NCBI GenBank assembly: GCA_947685225.1
Contig: CANTUV010000062.1
Span: 15,582,501 to 15,646,500 of the forward strand
Source of the DNA: Garcia nutans
Lineage: Eukaryota > Streptophyta > Magnoliopsida > Malpighiales > Euphorbiaceae
DNA: 64,000 nucleotides
Direction of reading: 5' to 3'
Positions 33,868 through 45,559 of this stretch are shown here, in pieces. The translations under genes were made by a program, and so were the position numbers. How positions within the stretch are numbered: position 1 is the first letter of the stretch; each line of letters begins with the position of its first letter. Below the pieces are notes generated by a model, which worked only from the letters and a program-made list of their open reading frames with translations, had not been told where the DNA came from and made no database searches.

Positions 33868-35770
33868 TATAAGCAGGGATTTTCAGCTCCACTTCTATGT
33901 GGAATGATTCTTGCGACTTTGACAATGTTAGGCTCAGGGCTTTAGAGAATTCGGGCCTAAATCTGGAGAAAATAGAGTCGCCACCTGAATGGGCCAAAAA
34001 AATAGAAAGGGGTGGATGACTCAATTTCTAAGGAATCTCCAACCCCCTAGTAGGTTTGGAAAGTTAGGCACGTGTGGGGAAGGTGAGAATGACCCAACAC
34101 TCCCACAATGCCCAGTTCATTGGAACCAGCCTCCTTTTCAGGTCTAAATATTATAGAATTCTTAATTATTATGATATAATCTATACTACATACCATAATT
34201 AAAATAAAAGTATCATTGTATTAAAATCAAAGCAATATTCAAACAAAACAAATAAATGGACACCCATCCGAGGATGGAAACATATCCTTACATCATCCAA
34301 TGTCTAAAAATAATAAGACACCCATCAAAAGGTGGAAACATATCCTTTACATTAATTTTAAAGTATGAAAATAATTTAAATTACATGATACTCAACAAAT
34401 GAGCTACTCATAATATGGGAATAGACCTCTTACATCACTGAAGTTTAAATAATTGACCAAATATAATTAAACCATTCAAGCATTCATAAAAAATAAACCA
34501 TCCATTATGACATATCATAAACATACATGCATTAGTAATTAATCCTACATTTAAGTATCATATGTAAACAAAAGATTAACAAGCTAGGGTTTTTAATTTA
34601 GATGACTAATATTTTATACATATTTTTGAAAAAGATTTGGATACTGTATAAGTTAGAAATATAATTTTAGCTATTGGAAAAAACTAAACAAAACATAATT
34701 TAGGATTTAGGGTTTGAGTAAATTAGGGTTTGGAATTTTTATGAAAATAATATTAGGGTTTATGAAAATAAGATTAACGTTTTGATGTTGAAAGAAATAA
34801 ACTACTATGCTAATATTTGTAAACTTAGGCTACTGGATTTGTTTTACATGAATAAATAATAACATCATTAAGTGAAGCTTCACGTAAATTCAAACTAACA
34901 GATGAAACTTGCTGTGATTAATCTAAAATTAATCTAACCTACGAACAAAATTATCAAAGCATGTTATTCAATGTTTAAGACCATTAAAACATGTTATATT
35001 GAATTAGTTTAGAGTTTACCATTGTTTGTTGGCTCCACCATAATTGCTCTTTGAAATTCTGGTTGAGCAATACTAAGATAGTGTATCACTGCCTTTGTAA
35101 AGTTGTTCAAACTGTTTGCTGATTCATTGTTCGTTTCTACTGCTTTGTTGCTTGTCGTTTCAAAAATTAAAGTTTCAGCCGAAAGTCCCAAGAAAAAGAA
35201 AAAGTCTAAAATCCTTTGTTTGTTATTCAATCCTGTTATTTATAGGCAATTAAAAAAACCTACTTGATTAAGGAAAATTAAAGCTTCCAAATTAAATAGG
35301 GTTTTGGCAAAATTGGGGTTATTTTGGTGAAATTGGCCAATGGGCTGGCACACAAGCCTGCGGGCTACGAGGATGCTGGCACGTGAGTGTTGGGTGAGGG
35401 CAAGCGTTAGGCGAGTTGCTGCATTGGGCGAGGGCGAGCGTTGTACAAGTTGCTGCTTGGGCTCGACGCCTGCGGCAAATTGTCTTACCACGCCCTTTGC
35501 CGAGTGTCGTTCGCCGATTCATCCGATATTTTTATTTTATTATTATTATTTTTTATTTTATTTGTTATTATAAATAAACATTATATTATTCATAAATATT
35601 TATAATTTCTTTTTTATTTTATATATTATGTTAAATAATAAATATAATATTATTAAAATAAATAATAAATATTACAAAAATTATTTTATACTATTTTAAA
35701 TCTTTAGATTTGACTTAATTGCCTTATAATTGGTGTGAAACTGAACTTGGTCAAAAAATAAGGGCCTAAA
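33868..35770 (-). repeat. Tat-type 3' LTR
   Basis: 1903 bp. Left edge TATAAGCAGGGATTTTC matches TGTGAGCGGGGATTTTC of the better copy at 53146. Right edge AAGGGCCTAAA then TTTGCCCCCTGC matches AAGGGTCTACA then GTTTGCCCCC at 57814. Contains the conserved GAGTCGCCACC box (about 33971), several TTAGGGTTT words and a GC-rich block (35330-35520). Confidence 0.75.
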
Positions 35771-35879
35771 ATTTGCCCCCTGCTTGAGCGATCTGAGACT
35801 ATAGCAAAAGAGAGAGAAAAACAACATGATTTTTGACTAGGTTTAGAGCCAAACTAGACTCCGTACCTAATGTTAGATT
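35771..35879 (-). other. Tat PPT and conserved 3' box
   Basis: Minus strand: GATCGCTCAAGCAGGGGGC, then AAAT, abutting the LTR. The same box occurs at 57815-57850 and 31855-31880. The G-run is the likely PPT. Confidence 0.6.
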
Positions 35880-36720
35880 GAAATCTGGACTCAAAAAATA
35901 ATTTGGGTTCTGGACCCGATGGTGAGTTCTGGACTAAAAAATAATTTGGGTTCTGGACCCGATGGTAAGTTTTAGACTAAAAAATAATTTAGGTTCTAGA
36001 CCCAAGGTGAGTTTTGGACTCCAAAATAATTTGGGTTCTAGACACGATGGTGAGTTCTAGACATAAAAATAATTTGGATTTTGAACCCAATAGTGAGTTC
36101 TATACTAAAAAATAATTTAAATTCTAGACCCGATGTGAGTTCTAGACTAAAAAATAATTTTGGTTTTGGACATGAGGTGAGTTTTGGACTGAAAAATACT
36201 TTGGATTCTGGACCAGAGGGTGAGTTCTGAGCTCAAAAAAATTTAGATTCTAAACTCGAAGGTGAGTTCTGAGCTCAAAAATAATTTAGATTCTGGACTC
36301 GAAGGTGAGTTCTGGACTCAAAAATAATTTGGGTTCTGGACCCGAGGTGAGTTCTAGACTCAAAAATAATTTGTGTTCTGGACATGGAGTGAGTTATGGA
36401 CTCAAAAATAATTTAAGTTTTGGACCTGAGGGTGAGTTCTGGACTCAAAAATAATTTGAGTTCTGGACTTAAAAATAATTTGGGTTATATACCCGAGGTG
36501 AGTTCTGGAATAAAAAGAAATTTGGGTTCTAGACCTGAGATGAGTTTTGGACTCAAAAATAATTTGGATTCTGGACCCGAGATAAGTTTTGGACTAAAAA
36601 TTAATTTGGATTCTAGACTCGAGATGAGTTATGGACTAAAAAATAATTTGGGTTCTGGACCCAAGGTGAGTTCTGGACTCAAAAATAATTTGAGTTCTGA
36701 ACCTGAGATATCTGCAAAAG
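35880..36720 (-). repeat. 42-43 bp tandem array in the Tat 3' UTR
   Basis: About 20 diverged units built on TTCTGGACTCAAAAATAATT followed by TGGGTTCTGGACCCGAGGTG. Repeat starts fall 42-43 bp apart. A plus-strand ORF across it (36420-36737) has a 14-residue period only because 42 is divisible by 3. Confidence 0.85.
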
Positions 36721-37100
36721 ATAATTGTAGTCAGTAGGATATTAATAAAAAAATCGGCAAAAACAATTATCTCTTTTTTATTAAACCTATATCCTCTTGT
36801 CCCCTATGTGAAAAAAATATTTTAAAAGAATAAAAAACTATTTTTAGACACGCAAATAATTACTATTTACACTTGAATATCAGTTTGATTTCTGAATAAT
36901 TAAATTTAATATTTACTATTCATTCACTGTTCATTTACTATTTACTTACTATTTCAGTTTGATTTCATTTCACTATTCATTCACTGTCCATTTACTATTT
37001 ACTTACTATTTATTTCACTGTTCATTCCCTATTTATTCACTATTCATTCACTATTTCCCGTTCATTCACTGTGATCATTCGTGTGAATTTTTTTTTTGCC
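36721..37100 (+). promoter_or_regulatory. Upstream region of the antisense ORF, with 57-bp direct repeat
   Basis: CTATTCATTCACTG at 36916 recurs at 36973 as part of a 57-bp near-perfect duplication rich in ATTCACT/TTTACTATT words, just upstream of the TATA box. A TCCCC run near 36797 resembles the second PPT-like tract of the other Tat element (59750). Confidence 0.4.
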
Positions 37101-37109
37101 TATATAAAG
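37101..37109 (+). promoter_or_regulatory. TATA box of the antisense extra ORF
   Basis: TATATAAAG in GCCTATATAAAGCATCG, 55 bp upstream of the ATG at 37156. It is in plus orientation, opposite to the element's own transcription. Confidence 0.5.
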
Positions 37110-37155
37110 CATCGTTCCTCACCATTTCATTCACTTACACCTATACTTACATAGT

Positions 37156-40100
37156 TTGAGAGTAGATAGTTTAGATAGTTTGAGTGAGCAGTTGATGGAG
37201 AGGATCTATGCTTTGAGATCAGGTCCTCGATCCAATACTGATGTTCTAGAATTTATTCGACAACATGAAAATGAAAATGTAGATCTACTAGCTGGGACGC
37301 AGCTTCATTGTAGTTCAAGTCAAAAAACTGAGGTCATACTCATATTGGCTTACCTAATTAGGTATTAGCATGATCATTGTGTTGTCTAAGGTGGAGGGTG
37401 CATCTATAAAGGCCGGCAGTGGTACAATGTAGCTCCTTCTCGAGTAAAACGGATCATCCGAAATTGTGGATTTGAAAACTTTATTCTGCAACTACCATCT
37501 AAAGAATATCCAATAGATAGGAGTGTAGTTCAAGCATTATCAAAATGATGGATGGACACGACTCATATGTTCCACCCTCCTGTGGGAGAGATGATGATTG
37601 GCCTAGTTGATTTTGTGGCCATAAATGGTCTTCAGTACTATGGCCTTCCGGTCCCTCTTAATAACGACATCCTGACACGTGATGAAATTCAACAGTTAAT
37701 CAGTATGGAACCTTCACTAAAAGAGCCATTCAAGATAAAAATTGAACAAATTCAAAATCATTGGATGAACTATGCTGGACAGGTTTGTGGAGAATTGACT
37801 GAGTAATACCCTTGGGGATTTTTGCTATATTTGCTCGAATTAACCATCTTATGCAGTACTGAATCTACCATCCATTTGTCGGTGTTAAGGGCCCTTACAG
37901 ATATGGATTTTTTATGGCTTTAAGGCTGGGGTGAAATTGGTCTTGCTTGTCTTTATCATTGCCTCGACAAGATTTGTAGGATCAAAAAGTCTTTCATTGG
38001 CTTCATGGTGATTGTTGAGGTACCATCTCCCACCATTGTCAATTCAACTCATATACTTGCGTGAGCGGAGATTTTCGCCCCCACTCCAGGTGCAATGGTT
38101 CTTGCGACTTTGGCACTGTTTAGGCTCGGGGCCTTAGAGAACACGAACCTAAGTCTGGAGAAAATGGAGTCGCCACCCTAAGGGGCCGGAAAAAAAGAAA
38201 GGGGTGGATAACTCAATTCCTAAGGAATCCCCAACCCCCTAATGGGTTCGGAAAGTTGGGTAAGTGTGGGGAAGGTGAGAAATAGCCCAGCACCCCCACA
38301 ACGCCCGGTTCATTGGAACCGACCTCCTTTACAGGTCTTAATATTATAAAATTCTTAAATATAACAACATTATCCATATTACACACAATAATTAAAATAA
38401 AGCATCGATATATTGAAAATCAAAACAATGTCCAAACAAAATAAATAAATGGACACCCATCCGAGGATGGAAACATGCCCTTACATAATCCATGCCTAAA
38501 TAGGACACCCACCGAAAGGTAGAAACATATCCTTTACATTGGTTCTAAAATAGAAAAGAAATTTAAATTAAATGAAATTTAACTAATGAAGTACCTACCA
38601 AGTGGAAACATACCTCTTACAACATTTGAAAATCTAAATAAATCAATAAAAGTAAATAACCATTCATCATAAATAAATCATTCATCAAAGGTATTAAATA
38701 TCAATAGAAAGTAAACATCCATCCATGATAAATTTGATAAACCAAACATTGAACTTAAATAAATTAAAGCATATAAAATAAATCAAAGCATAATTGAATA
38801 TAAAATTGAATAAGGCAAATAAAGATTCAAATTAGGGCTACTGTTTCTATTTAAGTTTCTTTATTTCATGTGTTTAGGGTTTTAGAATTCATGAGTTTAA
38901 GCTACTGTGAGTTTTAATGGAATTTAAATGGAGCAAAAGTTTTATGATTTAAAAAGTTGGTAAAGTTCTTTAATTCACCAAATTAGGGTTTGAGATGTAT
39001 AATCATGAAATTAGCTTTTGAACACTTGAAAAAATTTAGATTTATGATTTACGGTCACTGGATTGTGTTTTCTAAGCTTACTGTGTAGAATTAAATTTAT
39101 ATGGTTTTAAAGTTTTAAAGAATTAGGGTTTAGAAAACTTTAGGGTTTAGGTTTTAAGGAAGTTAGGGTTCACTGTTTTGGGTTTTGGGGTTGAATTAGG
39201 GTTTAGTGTTTTAGAATTAGGGGAATTTGTAAATCAATTGATAATTTTATGAAGTTTTATGAAAATAAATAAAACAATTTAAGGTTTATATAAACAAAAA
39301 AGATGTTTTTAGGGTTTGTGGAAAGAAACAGACTCAAATTATGGTTTTGAAAATTTGGAAAGCAAATTAGGGTTTTGAGATTTTGAAGAAACAAAAATAA
39401 TAATTTTAAGCTTTTTGGAAAACAAAGCAACGAATTAAGGTTTTTAAACTTTAGAAAAGGGGAATTAAGGTTCTAGGGTTTTTGAATTAAAAGAAACAAT
39501 GGGGTGACTTAAGCTACTGTGAAGAAATTAGACAATTGATGCATACCTCCGTTTCTTGGTTACACCAAAAATTTCTTCTTGGATGAACTAAAACAAAGAC
39601 AAGTTTTGCTGACTTTGATGGATTGAATTGTTTTTTGCTCTCTCAAAAAAATCAGATTGATTTACTGCCAGAAGGAATTCTTAAAATTCAAAGTTTTCCT
39701 CCTCAATTTCGGTCTCAATTTTTCCTCCCAAATCCGATCCAATTTTCTTTTTCCCCCCTTTTTTGTGTTGTTTTAGTCCTTATTATTTTGGACTAATTAA
39801 AATATATTGGACCGGACTGGGTCAAAAATTAAGGGTCTACAACTTGCATGAATTTGATTTCCATAGTTATAATAGGTATGGGCTTATTAGCACAATCTCG
39901 TGAGGGTACCCTATATTTCCCGAGAGAGAGATGGGCATCCAAGGTTGAACTTTTGGGTGTCCGATCGCACAGCAGTTCCCAGCTCTCATCATGTGCACTC
40001 CCAATGCTATCACTTGAGTCGCTTAACCTGAGACCAAGTAAAATAGTGTTAGTATGCCTTAAAATTTGTGTAAAAAGCCTACTTACCTTTTGTAATCTTG

Positions 40101-41190
40101 TAAGTTGACTTGGCTTAGTGGAAAGCTGAGAAGCGGGCGAATTGGACTCCTCTTATGAATGCAGCACTACCTTACTAGCACTCCTGCCGAGTCATTGCCA
40201 GTCCTATGTCTAGTGGCTTGTTTCTTAGGGAAAGGGTGTATGATTGGTTCCTTGGTCCCTAGCAGCAGAGGGTTCTAATGAATTGTCCAGTGTATACTTT
40301 GAATATTACATCGATGCTAGAGAAGTTGTGGCGGCTGGCTCGGATTGGCTACGATGTTGAAACTTATCTTTGTCTACCGGGTGCGTCATACTCCTAATTT
40401 ATTTGAGCATGGCTCTTGCACTATGATGTGTCTCCTGTTGGCATTTGGGGAGTTTACAAGGATGAAGAAAGAAGCAATGAAGAAAACAGTGATGAAAGAG
40501 GAGGAGAGAGAGAGTCTATCTCTCGTTCCTGGGCTGGCACCTCTTGGGTGAACATTTACCATTTTGTCATTGCCACTATTTATTTTTAACTTGTTCTAAC
40601 TGTCTTTATGATTATTGTAGGCTACTGGTTCATTTAAGCATAAGGCTGGACCTTTTTCTGTTATTCCAGTTCAGCGACAATTTTCTTCGTTTACTCCTGT
40701 CCAACCGGAAGTTCCTTCTCATCCGCAAGGCTTCGATCTGAATTATCTAGTTTGTCAACCTACTCCATGATGATTTATGCTATATGTATGCATGATTATA
40801 TATGTTCTTACCCTTTTCTTTTCTAACTCACAGTGGATGCTTGAGGAACAAAATAAGAAACTGCAAGAAGAATTAAATGCTAGCCGTCAATAGGTCACCT
40901 ATTTTGAAGGGTTGTATCAGCAATCGAAATAAAACTTTTGAGATTTTTTATTCTAGGGAATCAGAGATCTTGGTGCTTCATCTTCTAGAGGGCCCTAAAC
41001 TGATGACCATGAGATTCTTTCTTCTTCTTCAGATGATGACTGTTACTGGCCTAAATTTTAAGAAAATAAAGACTTAGGTACTTTTCCTCCGAGCGGATTT
41101 CGAATGAGTGATATGCCTCCTCCTCCATCAGGTGATGCCTTTTTTAGGACTTTATTTAATCAAGGTTGGCCACCTCCTTCTCAATGATCC
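37156..41190 (+). pseudogene. Plant-mobile-domain extra ORF of a Tat element
   Basis: From ATG 37156 one frame runs past 37806 with several stops (for example TAG 37366-37368 and TGA 37547-37549). The segment THMFHPPVGEM, then DFVAINGL, then GLPVP is the signature of the plant mobile domain (PMD; found in MAIN/MAIL proteins, transposases and some Tat elements). The reading continues to 38054, is split by a solo LTR (38060-39841), and resumes with RERWASK. Further down are intron-like boundaries (acceptors near 40620 and 40833), a coiled-coil-like EEQNKKLQEELNASRQ, and an acidic/proline-rich end at about 41190. A captured host gene is the alternative. Not functional as it stands. Confidence 0.55.
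38055..39846 (-). repeat. Solo Tat-type LTR with TSD ACTTG
   Basis: LTR 38060-39841 (1782 bp, minus strand) between two exact ACTTG copies (38055-38059, 39842-39846). The left edge CGTGAGCGGAG has lost the expected T of TGTGAGCGG. The right edge is AAGGGTCTACA. About 93% similar by eye to 53146-53400. Many TTAGGGTTT words occur at 38870-39490. It has no internal region, so it arose by LTR-LTR recombination. Confidence 0.85.
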
Positions 41191-41399
41191 ACTATAGTAT
41201 TAAATGAGAAAGTATTGTATTAATAATAATAATAATAATAATAATTACAATAATAATGATAATAGTTTTTTACTTTTTTGAAACTTTTGAATTATTATTA
41301 TTATTTTTTATAATTGTTATTATTTATTATCATTATTATTACTGTACACACAAAATAATTCCTTTACAATGTAGGAATCCCAAACCGTGTTAGAATTAC

Positions 41400-42950
41400 A
41401 AAACTAAGAGGAGTACGGCAATCAACAATTGCTTCAACGCAAATTTTCTTTCCTCGTGCGTCTCGGTCTTAAGCCATTACCCACTCCTTTTCAACTTCGG
41501 TATATCAACCATCTCTTATATAAACCTCTTTTCAATTTGATACTCATGCTAGAATTCCAATAGAAGCTATAAAATTCTTTACGAGTTTTATTACTGCAAA
41601 AATCTCTTTTGACAATTTTGAGGTTTTCTTTAACTTCAAGAATGATAGAGTTTAATTTGAAGAAAATTAAAGGTTTGTTTAAAACTATGAAAGCCATTAA
41701 TTGGAAACAAATATCTTGGTCTCAACTTAACACTTTGAAGTACTTTCAAAACATTAAATTGGACCATTCTTTTCTACATGCCATTGTTTCTTTTTGGGAT
41801 ATGAAATCTAGGACATTTAAGATAAATAACTTTAAGATATGTCCTATGGTTAAAGAATTTGAGGTCATCCTTGGATATCGAAGTAATTAACCAATGACAT
41901 TGCCAATACTGACTTCTAAAACTCATCAAAGGATGCAAATGTTATTCCAAATTTTAAGGTCCGAAGTTCTGCAGTTAACAAGAGGTGAGAAGATTTTGCT
42001 TGGTCCCTTGATTGACTTTTGCACTTTCCATTTGTCTCTGACAAAGGCATGGGGATGCATGTTTTGTCTCTGCTTACTTGGCCAATTCTTTCTTGTTTCT
42101 TCTGATGGCGACATCAATTCGCGAGTTCTAGATATTGTGAATCAAATGGAAGGAGGCTTATCACCGATACCCGTGATCTTGGTAGAGACCCTAGTTGGAT
42201 TAGACCAATTAAAATCAGAATCTTCAAGGAGATTGGCCAAAAGTCCCTTGCTGCTACTAGTAATTGCCTAAATCACCCTTTTGGATTTTCAATTTAGGCC
42301 TTTTATTTTTATTGCTCTAGTTTTTGCCTAGTCCGCCCTTACATGTAATCGAAACTAGCGAGCTGTCCTAATTTTTGCCTAAACCGCCCATACTGATTTT
42401 CAACTTAGCAGACCACCTTTTTATTAGTTCTAATTTTTTTCTAGACCACCCCTGTAGATTTTTGGAACTAGCGAACCGCCCTAATTTTTGCTTAGGCCGC
42501 CCTTACGAGTTTTTAACCTAGCGAGCATCATTTTTTTAAATTATTTTCTTGTGCTTACAGATTTGGCTCTAGGAGTGCCTCTACTTGCTCGACATTCAAT
42601 CCATGGATTTTGTCAGATATTTGCCAAGACATCATTCTACCGAGAAACTTCTCCATCCTCCTTCTTCATATGCCGACTGGATTGACTTGATTCTCTCACG
42701 GGCTGCTATCAACATCCGTTGGTTGGTAGCTTGGTGGAAGATCACTCATGTCACCATTTGGACAAACTTGATGTATGTTCCTCTTATTGCTCTTCGTCAG
42801 AGGACTTGCTATGATCCTCATCATCTTGATCGTCAATATGGAGTCAATCCTTGAGGCTCTAAGTTTACTCCGGATTTGGACATGCCTCATCTGACTGAAG
42901 CTTTTCTGGATCTGTTGAAGCAAAGTTGGCCTGCACGCTATACTTATTGT
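41400..42950 (+). pseudogene. DUF7745-like antisense extra ORF
   Basis: Three readable blocks: 41609-41890 (SFWDMKSRTFKI, then MVKEFEVILGY), 41894-42271 (LLGPLIDFCTFHLS, then GGLSPIPVILVETL) and 42585-42854 (WWKITHVTIW, then YVPLIALRQ and LDRQYGVNP). Spacing and wording match the DUF7745 type of plant protein that often lies antisense in Tat elements. Between blocks 2 and 3 is an intron-like insert (about 42258-42559). A frame change separates blocks 1 and 2. Function of the family is unknown. Confidence 0.5.
42258..42559 (+). repeat. Intron-like segment made of about 55-bp tandem repeats
   Basis: Possible donor CTA|GTAATT and acceptor TGCTTACAG|ATTTGG bracket four to five degenerate units carrying TAATTTTTGCCTA..CCGCCC and AACTAGCGA. 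Units start near 42322, 42373, 42432 and 42485. Confidence 0.45.
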
Positions 42951-43258
42951 CTGCTATAGATTTTACATTTGTTAATTCCTTAGAAAAAGTAATGTTAGGA
43001 TGAATAATAATAATAATAACAATGATAAAAGATGTTTTCTTTCCTTTTATAATTTGTCATCACTTTTTGCATATTGTGTTATTTATTTTACCATATTTGG
43101 TCAAATACTTGAAACAGTGCACATAGAATAATTTTAATATTAACTCCATTTTATTAAATTGGGGAATAACCAAACATAAAGCTAGCATACACAAGATCAC
43201 TCCCATCGCCAACCAGCCCTTTTGGGTTTTTTAATTGACAATTTTACCTTGTTTAGCC
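42951..43258. other. AT-rich spacer with (AAT)n, deletion junction
   Basis: Non-coding. Contains an AATAATAATAATAA run near 43001. In complete Tat elements RNase H and integrase would lie between the RT at 43259 and the extra ORFs; they are missing here. A similar (AAT)n run is at 41219-41247. Confidence 0.45.
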
Positions 43259-43815
43259 CTAATTGTTGCCTAAAGTAACCCCAAATACACACTTCTTTGG
43301 GTTCAACCGAAGCTTATACTTCACTTCCCTCTCAAAGAATAATTCTAGGTTTTGGAAATATTGCTCCCTTGTATCCGACTTCACCATCATATCATCAACA
43401 TAAACTTCAACTTCTTTGTATATCATGTTATGAAACAAAGTGGTAGCCATCCTTTGGTAGGTTGCTCTAGCATTTTTAACCCAAAATTGCATCACCCTAC
43501 AATAAAATATACCCCACGTAGTAATGAAGCCAGTTTTGGCTTTATCCTCTTGGGCATTAACACTTGATTGTATCCGAAAAATTCATCTACCAATGAGTGT
43601 AGCATGCTAGATGCTACACTATCAATAAGGACATCTATATGGGGTAAAGGAAAATTATCTTTAGGGGAAGCCTTGTTCAAATTTCTATAGTCCACACAGA
43701 CCCTAATTCTTTCGTCTTTCTTTGGCATGGACACTAAGTTGGCTAGCCAATCTGGATAATCTATCACTTCGGGGAACTTTACTTGTATCTGTTTAGTGAC
43801 CTCTTCTTTAACCAA
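43259..43815 (-). pseudogene. pol: Tat-type reverse transcriptase fragment
   Basis: Two open blocks in different frames, 43815-43492 and 43495-43259. The first shows YPDWLANLV, VCVDYRNLNKA, DNFPLPHIDVLID and GYNQ. The second shows the catalytic YVDDMMVKS and LRLNPKKCVFGV. These are the fingers and palm of a Tat/Ogre RT. A frameshift near 43495 separates them, and the protein stops at the deletion junction. Confidence 0.8.
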
Positions 43816-44053
43816 TTTAGCCCATTCCAGTCTTAATCATCTAAGCTTTTGTTTGACAGGTTTCATGTGAGTGTAAGTAGGAATAACGTGTTTAGCTATG
43901 TCTCGATTTATACCAGGCTATGTCTTCATAAGACCAAGCAAAAACCTCTTCATATTTTTTAAATATTTTTTCTAATCTCTCTCTCTCATCAGGAGTGAGG
44001 TTGGATGCTATGCTAATATTTTTTGGATTATCGGTTGTTTCCAAATTTAATGA

Positions 44054-44791
44054 TTACGTATCAATAGAGTTAATGTTAAAAATGCTCATGTAACCACTAC
44101 TTGAATGTATGCAACCATCAGGAGAAACGTTACACAAGTAAGTGAAATCAGACTTTATTGCATTCAACTTGGAAAAGAAAACATCATCATCCTCATACAA
44201 AGCAGATAAATTAAAATCAAAATTAAAATCATTATTCTCAAAATCATAAAGCAAGACATCTTCAAACTTCTCTTCAACTAAGGCATCAATTTCCTCTGGA
44301 GCCTTCTCAGCTTCCAGGACAGCTTCCTTCTTTCCTTCTGGATGAGGCTCCTTGTCAGCTGGCAGGGTGAGCTCTATCTTCACTTGTTCCACCAGTTTAG
44401 CAACATCAGCAAAAATCTCAAAACACTAGATCAACTTTCCTATGAACATGACTGGCTCTGGTATCCCTTAGAGTGGTCCCATATCTGGAGCTTTGACAAA
44501 GACTTCTTCGAGTGGTGGGAAACTCATCTTCTCATTCTTCTTTGGTTGAACAACTTCATTATATCCTAACCCTTTCTTGGTAGTCTGAGTCTTGAAGGTT
44601 GGAAGCTCTGTTACATCTATCTTACTCTTTCCAAGACCAACACCAGGCAGATAGTTCATGTTCTTCATCATAGGTAGGACTTTGGGGTCCACCATTTCAT
44701 CATAAGAAATTACAGCTACTCGGAAACCATTAAGAGGCCTCTTGATCATTAGGGCATTCACAACTTCATTATCTTCAGCCTTGATAGCCAT
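44054..44791 (-). pseudogene. G-patch segment and acidic spacer between protease and RT
   Basis: Block 44791-44468 carries YLPGVGLGKS, then TKKGLGYN, a glycine-rich G-patch-like motif seen between protease and RT in Tat elements. Block 44392-44054 is strongly acidic, without a recognised domain. G-patches usually bind RNA or RNA helicases; a role in packaging or RT activity is inference. Confidence 0.6.
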
Positions 44792-44989
44792 AGTTTCATC
44801 TCTGTTAGGGAACTTGATCTTTTGATGGAGCGTAGAAGGAACTCCGCCAAGAGGATGAAACCAGGGTCATAACAATAGTAGTGCAAACGTGACAGGGATT
44901 TCCAAAACCATAAACTTGACCATGGATTCAATTGGACTAGCCTTCATAATAGCTTTAAAAGTCCCTTCAGCGTGCCTCTTAGTATTGTC

Positions 44990-45544
44990 TTAAGCCCTAA
45001 TGGTCACTTCAATTGGGCTCAAATCCCTTGTTAACATAGCAAGCTTTGGCAAGATCTTAAGTGGGTAGACATTTATGGCAAACCCATCATCAATCATCAT
45101 ACATGGGGTCCATTTCCCTTTGACCTCAACTTTGATAAAAAGAGGGCGGATGTGGTATATTCCCTCTTCTGGCAAATTCACATCTGAAAATGATACCATT
45201 CCCTCATCAACTTCGCTCTTCTTTTGAATATCTTTGCACTCTGTCACCCCTTCAACTTTCACAAAATTAATCAGCTCATCCGATGTTATAGAAGTGGAAA
45301 TTGGCATGCTAGCAATAGCCTTGGCCATAGTTTCATGGTGCTTCTTGGATGTGGCCAATAAATCCCAAATACTAACACTTGCTTGCGTCCTTTTTAATTG
45401 CTTAAGGACTGTGTCATCTTCTTCTTCTTTGTTTCTAGTTTCAACTTCCTTCCCCTTATTAGCTTCTACTTCCTTCGGCGGTGGCCTTACATAAGGCTTA
45501 CCAGAGTGAGTGTTCATTACTTCATCTTCCTCGAGCTCAGACAA
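44990..45544 (-). pseudogene. Tat-type protease region
   Basis: A 184-codon open block. The C-terminal part has CMMIDDGFAINVYPL, matching the aspartic-protease core of Tat elements, where D-G/D-G-S-A-L-N-V is usual. The N-terminal half is a charged linker. Continuous with gag to the right (45895-45560) and the G-patch block to the left. Confidence 0.65.
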
Positions 45545-45559
45545 GGTCCATTCTTCCTT

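Noticed and set aside
36420..36737. 105-codon repetitive ORF
   Set aside because: Falls inside the 42-bp array; the 14-residue period follows from the DNA repeat.
37156..41190. A genuine single-copy host PMD gene
   Set aside because: Several in-frame stops, a solo LTR in the middle, and a position between Tat 3' UTR and Tat RT make an element-borne pseudogene more likely, though capture of a host gene cannot be excluded.
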